A DNA stretch of 19,054 nt, from NCBI GenBank assembly GCA_900766055.1, contig CAAFTZ010000156.1, positions 1-19,054 on the forward strand, read 5' to 3'. This document shows, piece after piece, positions 13,953 to 19,054 of the stretch; position 1 is the first letter of the stretch; every line of letters begins with the position of its first letter. Source of the DNA: an uncultured Parasutterella sp. Lineage in GTDB: Bacteria; Pseudomonadota; Gammaproteobacteria; Burkholderiales; Burkholderiaceae_F. The notes under the pieces are model-generated. The model saw only the letters and a list, made by a program, of their open reading frames with translations. It searched no databases and was not told the origin of the DNA. The translations under genes and the position numbers were made by a program.

Positions 13953-15308
13953 TTAGTCGAGATTTTTTCGTTCGGAGGCGGGGGCAATCCCGAGGGCTTC
14001 ACGATACTTGGCTACTGTTCGGCGTGCCACGCTAAAACCCTGCTGTTCAAGAGCAGACGCAATTTTTGCATCGGAAAGTGGTTTGGCCTTGGACTCTTGG
14101 TCCACAAGGCGTTTGATTGCAGTTTTTACGGCTTCAGCAGAGGCCGCTTCTCCACTGTCGGACGGACCTACAGAAGAGCTGAAAAAATATTTTAATTCAA
14201 AGACGCCTAGCGGACAGATGAGGTATTTGCCGCTGCATGCACGAGACACCGTAGATTCGTGCAGTTCGGTTTTATCGGCAATTTGGCGGAGCACCAAAGG
14301 ACGCAGGGCTGAAGGGCCTTTATCAAAAAAAGCCTCCTGATGCGCCAGAATCGCCCTAGCCACTTTCAGCAGTGTCTTCTCCCGCTGCTCGATACTGTGC
14401 AGAAGCTCGCGGGCTTCCGTCAGTCGTCCTTTCCAAAGCTGCATCGTCTCTTTGTCTTTGCTTTGGACAACGGCTTGGGCGTAGCTATCATTCAGGCGAA
14501 TTTTTGATCCTGAGCGGCTGATCAGCCGCACGGTCCAGCGTCCCTGAATCTTCGTGACAGCAACTTCAGGAATGACGAAGTTTATTTTGTCGGCGGAAAA
14601 CTCAGCAGCAGGCCTGGGCGTCAGCCGACCGATCAGTTCAAGGACAGATTTGATTTCTTCAGAGGAGCAGCCGAGTTTAGTCATTAACTCGTCATAGCGA
14701 TGCTTTGCAACAAGCGTTAAATGATCCCGAAGCGTTTCTTCAGTCAGTTTTGCAAGCTCGGGAGCAAGGAGTTTGCGATTGAGCAAATGCTTCAGTTGCA
14801 GCAGTAAAGAGTCGCTGACATCTTTTGCCCCGATGCCGGGAGGATCGAAGCTTTGCAGGAGGGAGAGGGCAATGCGCCAATCCTCGGGGCCTGCTTCTTC
14901 TTGGAAAGGTGCGCTTTGAGCGATTTCCTCTAAGCTTTCGGGAAGGAATCCGTCATTGTCGAGGCAGCCGATGAGCCAGCGTAAAAGTCCGGAATCTTTT
15001 TCAGAGAGCGGCAAGCAGCCGGCCTGTTCAAGGAGGTGGCTGGAAAGCGTTTTTTCTGCCGGAGTTTCCCATTCTTCCGGGTCATTTCCCTCGGCATTCC
15101 AATAAAGTTCCTGGTCGCTTTCAGAGGCGTTGTTTTCAAAAGTTTCCTCGGAGGATTCGCAAATTTCGAGAAGAGGATTGTCCTCAAGGGCATCGCTGAT
15201 CTTCTGTGAGAGTTCCAAGGTGGAGAGCTGGAGCACCTGGAGCGTTTGCCGCATCTGCGGTGTAAGCGTGAGGTGCTGGCTCGGGACCAGATTTAGCGAT
15301 GCCGCCAT
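13953..15308 (-). CDS. rpoN: RNA polymerase sigma-54 factor RpoN
   Basis: Sigma-54 directs RNA polymerase to -24/-12 promoters that need an ATP-using activator. The N-terminal activator-interaction region (residues 1-50, SQHLTLTPQMRQTLQVLQ and LEDNPLLE) is followed by an acidic linker, the core-binding domain and the DNA-binding part. It ends with the RpoN box ARRTVAKYRE (about 428-437). At 451 residues it is slightly shorter than E. coli RpoN (477). AGGAG, overlapping the lptB stop region, lies 7 bases before the ATG, and only 10 bases separate the genes, so translation is probably coupled to lptB. Its placement lptB-rpoN-ptsN is conserved in proteobacteria. Confidence 0.97.
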   Translation of the reverse strand: MAASLNLVPSQHLTLTPQMRQTLQVLQLSTLELSQKISDALEDNPLLEICESSEETFENNASESDQELYWNAEGNDPEEWETPAEKTLSSHLLEQAGCLPLSEKDSGLLRWLIGCLDNDGFLPESLEEIAQSAPFQEEAGPEDWRIALSLLQSFDPPGIGAKDVSDSLLLQLKHLLNRKLLAPELAKLTEETLRDHLTLVAKHRYDELMTKLGCSSEEIKSVLELIGRLTPRPAAEFSADKINFVIPEVAVTKIQGRWTVRLISRSGSKIRLNDSYAQAVVQSKDKETMQLWKGRLTEARELLHSIEQREKTLLKVARAILAHQEAFFDKGPSALRPLVLRQIADKTELHESTVSRACSGKYLICPLGVFELKYFFSSSVGPSDSGEAASAEAVKTAIKRLVDQESKAKPLSDAKIASALEQQGFSVARRTVAKYREALGIAPASERKNLD

Positions 15309-15318
15309 GACGCAGCTC

Positions 15319-16092
15319 CTACATTGTGAAGTTATCGCCTAAGTAAGCGTTGCGGACCTGAGGATTTTCAACAATGGCTTCCGGCTTACCCTGGGCAAGA
15401 ACGCTACCGTCGCTGATGATATAAGCGTGGTCACAAATGCCCAAAGTTTCGCGAACGTTGTGGTCGGTAATCAGAACGCCGATGCCTCTTTCCTTCAGGA
15501 AGTGCACGATGCGCTGAATTTCAATCACAGCAATCGGGTCGACACCGGCAAACGGTTCGTCGAGCAAAATAAAACGAGGACGGGCGGCCAGGGCGCGGGC
15601 GATTTCAGTGCGACGGCGTTCCCCGCCGGAAACCGTCGGCGCCAGGTTCTTGCGAATACCGGTAATTTGGAGTTCGTTTAAAAGTTTTTCAAGTTCTTCT
15701 TTGATTTGCTTTTTGGTAAACGGACTGCCGTCTTCATTGGTCTGCAGTTCAAGAATGGCTTGAATATTTTCTTCAACGGTCAGCGTCCTAAAAACGCTGT
15801 TTTCCTGAGGGAGGTAGGTAATACCGATGCGGGCGCGCTTGTAGATGGGAAGGTGCTGGATCGACTCGCCGTTTAGGAGAATCTGCCCTCCGTTGGCCGC
15901 CACAAGTCCCACGATCATATAGAACGTCGTGGTCTTTCCGGCCCCGTTCGGTCCTAAGAGACCGACGACTTCACCGCTTTTAATAGATAAAGAAACATCT
16001 TTGACCACGGTCCTCGGACCGTAAATTTTCTTAAGGTTTTTGACCTCAAGTACGTTGATTTGATGTTTCTGCAGGTTTACTCCGTCTGTCAT
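15319..16092 (-). CDS. lptB: LPS export ABC ATPase LptB
   Basis: LptB powers LptFG extraction of LPS from the inner membrane into the Lpt bridge. ABC motifs: Walker A GPNGAGKTT (47-55), Q-loop YLPQ (Gln96), signature VSGGERRR (154-161), Walker B ILLDEP (175-180) and the switch His211. The LPQENSVFRTLTVEENI and DPIAVIEIQ stretches are typical of LptB. The 257-residue length includes a roughly 12-residue N-terminal extension over the usual 241. It overlaps the end of lptA by 4 bases (ATGA). lptF and lptG are not in the window. Confidence 0.97.
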   Translation of the reverse strand: MTDGVNLQKHQINVLEVKNLKKIYGPRTVVKDVSLSIKSGEVVGLLGPNGAGKTTTFYMIVGLVAANGGQILLNGESIQHLPIYKRARIGITYLPQENSVFRTLTVEENIQAILELQTNEDGSPFTKKQIKEELEKLLNELQITGIRKNLAPTVSGGERRRTEIARALAARPRFILLDEPFAGVDPIAVIEIQRIVHFLKERGIGVLITDHNVRETLGICDHAYIISDGSVLAQGKPEAIVENPQVRNAYLGDNFTM

Positions 16093-16682
16093 GGAGAGAC
16101 TCTCCTGCTTCCCTGAAGTTCGAGCGGCTTGCCTGCGTCCATGTTGGAGTCGCGAGGTGCAATGACGGTAGAGACGCGGCCTGAAGGTCCTTTAGCTTTG
16201 TTTCCGTCAATAATCGCCGTTGAATTCGTCAGGTTATAAGTAATCTTGTCGCCCTTGCTTTCGTCTTTGAGGACACCATTTTCGCTGCGTGCGACTTCGG
16301 CACGATGCGTCAGAATCAGCACATTGCGTTTTTCGTCATAAGTGAGCTCGTCGCCCTTGCCGTGCATCCATTCTTCAACGCCGGGTGCCTTTTGATCGCG
16401 GCGCTGTTTGAAAGTAACCAACTTTCCTTTCAGAGGCGTCATAACGGCATGACGGTAACCCTGCGGATCTACGGTAAGCACGAGTTTGTTGCCGTGAATC
16501 TCTAAGGTTCCTTGATGAACTGCAACGTCCCCCGTATAAATTGCGACTTGCTTGACATCGTCGCCGTCAAATTTATCGGAAAAGATTTGGATTGGCTGTT
16601 CGGAATCGGCTGTTTCAGCGTGTGCCGTACCGAAGGAAAGCAGCCCGAGTGCGCAAAAGAACCAGATCGGCAGAAGCTTCAT
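16089..16682 (-). CDS. lptA: periplasmic LPS transport protein LptA
   Basis: LptA forms the periplasmic bridge that carries LPS between LptC and LptDE. It begins with a clear Sec signal peptide, with probable cleavage after AHA at residue 22. The mature OstA-like beta-jellyroll region follows, with the family segments IQIFSDKFDGD, YTGDVAVHQG, GNKLVLTVD and AHR/AEVA-type repeats. The length, 197, is normal. Its ATG follows lptC after 134 bases holding a terminator-like hairpin, so it may have its own promoter. I see no clear sigma-E-type site, which drives lptA in E. coli. Confidence 0.93.
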   Translation of the reverse strand: MKLLPIWFFCALGLLSFGTAHAETADSEQPIQIFSDKFDGDDVKQVAIYTGDVAVHQGTLEIHGNKLVLTVDPQGYRHAVMTPLKGKLVTFKQRRDQKAPGVEEWMHGKGDELTYDEKRNVLILTHRAEVARSENGVLKDESKGDKITYNLTNSTAIIDGNKAKGPSGRVSTVIAPRDSNMDAGKPLELQGSRRVSP

Positions 16683-16757
16683 TTTTGTGTAATCAGTGAC
16701 GGAAGTTTAAGCAGTTAGGACATTCTATCTTACTCGCGCGGTCAAGCGAAAGCCGAG

Positions 16758-16803
16758 AACAAAACAGCCGCGAAACGAGCTTTAGAAAGTCGGAACGCGG
16801 CCG
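16758..16803 (-). terminator. terminator-like hairpin between lptC and lptA
   Basis: Read on the minus strand, CGGCCGCG (16803-16796) can pair with CGCGGCTG (16772-16765), 8 bp including one G-T, around a 23-base loop, and is followed by TTTTGTT (16764-16758). The loop is large, so strength is uncertain. It may attenuate read-through from kdsD-kdsC-lptC into lptA-lptB-rpoN. Confidence 0.5.
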
Positions 16804-16816
16804 TTGTCAGAGGAGG

Positions 16817-17410
16817 TTAAGGCTGCTTGCGCTCAACCTCTTTCACAGTTTTGGGCTGGATGACAGTCTGAACTCTGGAACGAAGTTTGAAGGTTCGGTC
16901 GACATTGTCGTAATCCATTCCAACACCGTGAGAAGTGTCTTCCCCGCGAGTGAGCGCGACGGGTTTATCGGATTTGTAAGTGTCCGTGTCCGGATAGGCA
17001 TCGAGCTGAGAGGTCAGAAGGCGACTTGCCGGGGCGTCTTTAGTGGCCGCCTGACGAATGTCCACATTGTCGTAGAAATGAATTACGGCACCTCCGTCCA
17101 CCATTGTGGCTCGGTCGGACTTCGCAGTGATTTGGGCTTCATTCGGGTTGAGCGACGCATATTCAGGGAACTTCGCATTGGCGTGTCCGTCCGAGTAATG
17201 CTCGACTTCTTTGGCGAAGACCTTTGCTTTTGCGATTCCGTCATCGTCAAACTGAGTGATTGTGATGTCTCTCGCAATGAAGTCCGGTGAGTTCAGATCG
17301 GAAAGGTGCGTCACGTTCTCGAGTTCTGCTTTGACGGAATACCAATAGCTCATGGCGCAAAGCGTCACCAAGAGAGCAATAGCGATCAGAGAGGTCAGTC
17401 GGTCGCGCAT
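16817..17410 (-). CDS. lptC: LPS export membrane protein LptC
   Basis: LptC is the inner-membrane-anchored periplasmic protein that receives LPS from LptBFG and hands it to LptA. An N-terminal transmembrane anchor (about residues 5-25) is followed by a periplasmic LptC-like domain with ITQFDDDGI, KAKVFAKEVEHY, DNVDIRQ and LTSQLDAYPD, the last matching the LptC/LptA-type segment. The length is 197. It starts 3 bases after the kdsC stop, so is coupled to it. Context and fold signals make the call firm although LptC sequences diverge strongly. Confidence 0.92.
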   Translation of the reverse strand: MRDRLTSLIAIALLVTLCAMSYWYSVKAELENVTHLSDLNSPDFIARDITITQFDDDGIAKAKVFAKEVEHYSDGHANAKFPEYASLNPNEAQITAKSDRATMVDGGAVIHFYDNVDIRQAATKDAPASRLLTSQLDAYPDTDTYKSDKPVALTRGEDTSHGVGMDYDNVDRTFKLRSRVQTVIQPKTVKEVERKQP

Positions 17411-17413
17411 AGC

Positions 17414-17944
17414 TTAGAGCTCAGTGTTAAAACGTTTCATGACAGCTTCCTCAAAACGTCCCTGCGACTTCAGAATGAATTCTGCAAGTTCGCGGACGGC
17501 ACCGTGTCCGCCGGGGAAGCGTGAGACCCAGCGGGCTTTTTTCAGAGCCACAACAAAAGCGTCCGACGGGGCGCAGGAGAGGGCAACCAGCGGGAAGAGG
17601 CACAAATCGGGAATGTCGTCGCCCATATAAGCGGTTTCTTCCGGAGAGACACCTGCCTGGCGGCAGATCTCGGATAAACCTTCGCGTTTATCCTTTTGTC
17701 CTTGCATTAAAAGCGTGATACCGAGTTCCTTTGCGCGTTCAATGACGATGTCGGACTGTCTACCGGTGCAGATGGCAACCTGAATTCCGCAGTCCTGCAG
17801 GAACTTAATTCCGAGACCGTCTCTGACGTAGAACTGCTTGAAGAGCTCGCCTTGCCCGGAAATGATGATGGAGCCGTCCGTCAGCACGCCGTCGACATCC
17901 AGACAAACAAGCTTAATTTTTTTAGCAATCGCTTCTGCTTTCAT
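17414..17944 (-). CDS. kdsC: Kdo-8-phosphate phosphatase KdsC
   Basis: KdsC removes the phosphate from 3-deoxy-D-manno-octulosonate 8-phosphate to give Kdo for LPS. HAD-superfamily motifs are present: DVDGVLTDG with nucleophile Asp16 and acid/base Asp18, ICTGRQS (motif II), a conserved Lys, and YMGDDIPD (motif IV). The 176-residue cap-less form matches the tetrameric KdsC family (usual ~170-190). Its start shares one base with the kdsD stop (TGATG), a sign of coupled translation. Confidence 0.96.
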   Translation of the reverse strand: MKAEAIAKKIKLVCLDVDGVLTDGSIIISGQGELFKQFYVRDGLGIKFLQDCGIQVAICTGRQSDIVIERAKELGITLLMQGQKDKREGLSEICRQAGVSPEETAYMGDDIPDLCLFPLVALSCAPSDAFVVALKKARWVSRFPGGHGAVRELAEFILKSQGRFEEAVMKRFNTEL

Positions 17945-18927
17945 CAGATTACCTTTGCGGTCATAAGGTCGTGGATGTGGAGCGCACCGATCAGCCGATC
18001 GCTGTCGTCGACAACCAGCAGCTGGTTTCTTAAAGTGCTGTTGAGAATTTTAGCGGCTTCAGCAGCCAATGCCTGAGGCTGTATCGTTGTGGGATTGGGC
18101 GTCATCACATCGCGGATTTTCAGCGGACGGATGTCACCGACACGCTCGATCAAGCGTCTTAAATCGCCTTCGGTAAAGATACCTTTGACTTTATCAGTCT
18201 CGTCCACAATGGCGGTCATACCGATCTTTTTCTTCGTAATCTCTTTTACGGCGTCCAGTACTGTGGCATCAATGCGCACCACGGGAGTGGCTTCTCCGCT
18301 GCGCATGACATCCCTGACATGGGTAAGAAGGCGTCGTCCGAGCGCACCGCCCGGATGGGAGCGCGCAAAGTCTTCCGGTCCGAATCCTTTAGCGTCTAAA
18401 CAGGCAACGGCCAGAGCATCGCCCATAGCAAGCGTTGCAGTCGTGGAAGATGTAGGGGCTAAATTCAGAGGGCAAGCTTCGCGGGAAACATGTACGTTGA
18501 GATTGACGGTTGCTTCCTTTGCGAGTGTATTGTCATCGGAACCCGTGATGGAAATCACCGGCGCACCTTCTCGGATGACGGTCGGGATGATGGTCAGCAG
18601 CTCGGAGGTGGTGCCGGAGTAAGAAATGGCAATAACGACGTCGTCTTTTGTGATCATGCCTAAGTCGCCGTGTGCGGCTTCCGCAGCATGGACGAAGAAA
18701 GCAGGGGATCCGGTTGAAGCAAGTGTGGCAGCAATCTTGCGTGCAATGTGGCCGCTTTTGCCGACGCCGCTGACAACAACACGTCCTTTGCAGTTCAGAA
18801 TTAGAGTGACGGCTTTTACAAAAGTCTCATCGAGTCTTCCTGCGATGGCTTCGAGTTCTTTTGCTTCTTCAAGAAGGACGTGACGTCCTAAGTTCAAAAT
18901 TCCCTTTTCAGAAATCTCAGGTTTCAT
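17944..18927 (-). CDS. kdsD: arabinose-5-phosphate isomerase KdsD
   Basis: KdsD converts ribulose 5-phosphate to arabinose 5-phosphate, the first dedicated step toward Kdo. The N-terminal SIS domain shows VSGVGKSGHIARK (about 52-64), HAAEAAHGDLG with His86, and ISYSGTTSELL. Two CBS domains follow from about residue 205 to the end (segments RDVMRSG and IRDVMTPNP). The 327-residue length matches KdsD/KpsF (328). It opens the LPS/regulatory cluster. GGAG 6 bases before the ATG is the ribosome-binding site, but it lies in a UUCG hairpin (18933-18944). Confidence 0.97.
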   Translation of the reverse strand: MKPEISEKGILNLGRHVLLEEAKELEAIAGRLDETFVKAVTLILNCKGRVVVSGVGKSGHIARKIAATLASTGSPAFFVHAAEAAHGDLGMITKDDVVIAISYSGTTSELLTIIPTVIREGAPVISITGSDDNTLAKEATVNLNVHVSREACPLNLAPTSSTTATLAMGDALAVACLDAKGFGPEDFARSHPGGALGRRLLTHVRDVMRSGEATPVVRIDATVLDAVKEITKKKIGMTAIVDETDKVKGIFTEGDLRRLIERVGDIRPLKIRDVMTPNPTTIQPQALAAEAAKILNSTLRNQLLVVDDSDRLIGALHIHDLMTAKVI

Positions 18928-19031
18928 TCCTCTCTCCGAAGAGAAAGCGATCCGCTTCCTCTTTTAATCATTTAATCAGTAGTCGCGCAGGACGGAAAAT
19001 TGAGTAGTTTTCGAGATACAAGAAGCCTGCG
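18928..19031 (-). promoter_or_regulatory. structured 5' leader of kdsD with alternative hairpins
   Basis: On the minus strand the leader contains: (I) CGCAGG (19031-19026) pairing with CCTGCG (18991-18986), with an inner GAAAA/TTTTC (19012-19008, 18999-18995); (II) GAGGAAGCG (18961-18953) pairing with CGCTTTCTC (18949-18941), 9 bp with one G-U and a 3-base loop; (III) TCTC (18944-18941) pairing with GAGA (18936-18933) around a TTCG loop, which hides part of the GGAG ribosome-binding site (18937-18934). II and III share bases 18941-18944 and so exclude each other. No known riboswitch class is recognised. Confidence 0.4.
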
Positions 19032-19046
19032 GTTTTCGTGCAAAAC

Positions 19047-19052
19047 ATTATA
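19047..19052 (-). promoter_or_regulatory. -10 box of a kdsD-cluster promoter (partial)
   Basis: A perfect TATAAT on the minus strand lies 120 bases upstream of the kdsD ATG. The -35 region would be outside the window. Transcription would start near 19040, just before the first leader hairpin. Confidence 0.5.
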
Positions 19053-19054
19053 GA

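Noticed and set aside
1..19054. Mobile elements, CRISPR arrays, tRNA, rRNA or phage genes
   Set aside because: No transposase or integrase motifs, no regularly spaced repeats and no cloverleaf-like sequences were seen; all genes are intact housekeeping or respiratory genes.

Overview
This window looks like chromosomal DNA of a Gram-negative betaproteobacterium, most likely an anaerobic or microaerophilic member of the Burkholderiales such as the gut-associated Sutterellaceae. That placement is an inference. It rests on an HPr kinase/phosphorylase gene inside the rpoN-ptsN-rapZ cluster (typical of Beta- but not most Gammaproteobacteria), the kdsD-kdsC-lptC-lptA-lptB lipopolysaccharide block, intermediate G+C content and a respiratory-type [FeFe]-hydrogenase. 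I see no mobile elements, CRISPR arrays, tRNA or rRNA. Every gap between genes is under 300 bases.

Left part (1-7388, + strand). The 3' tail of an upstream gene and a terminator are followed by an AMP-forming long-chain acyl-CoA synthetase and a HemN/HemW-like radical SAM protein. After a 237-base leader comes a compact three-gene hydrogenase operon. It encodes a catalytic [FeFe] subunit with two ferredoxin clusters and the H-cluster, a small subunit carrying a Tat signal, and a four-histidine FdnI-type membrane cytochrome b. A strong terminator separates this operon from hydF, the GTPase/scaffold maturase. Together the genes describe a periplasmic, quinone-linked H2-oxidising or H2-evolving enzyme resembling the hydA-hydB-fdhC arrangement known from Shewanella. 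The other maturases, hydE and hydG, are not in the window.

Middle part (7366-11591). hydF and prfC (release factor 3, - strand) converge on a shared bidirectional terminator. Divergent from prfC is an NCS2 uracil-type permease with a strong terminator, followed by mutY (adenine DNA glycosylase). The mutY stop codon overlaps the stop codon of the converging rapZ.

Right part (11588-19054, - strand). Reading leftward this is a long envelope/regulatory cluster: kdsD, kdsC, lptC, lptA, lptB, rpoN, ptsN, hprK, rapZ. KdsD and KdsC make Kdo precursors for LPS, LptC/A/B transport LPS to the outer membrane, RpoN is sigma-54, and PtsN, HprK and RapZ belong to the nitrogen-PTS/HPr-kinase regulatory circuit. 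A TATAAT box at the right edge and a structured leader precede kdsD. A terminator-like hairpin lies between lptC and lptA. The hpf gene usually found between rpoN and ptsN is missing.

The most interesting parts are the membrane-linked periplasmic [FeFe]-hydrogenase, with an unusual Thr in its L2 H-cluster motif and a radical SAM neighbour, and the foldable leader upstream of kdsD.
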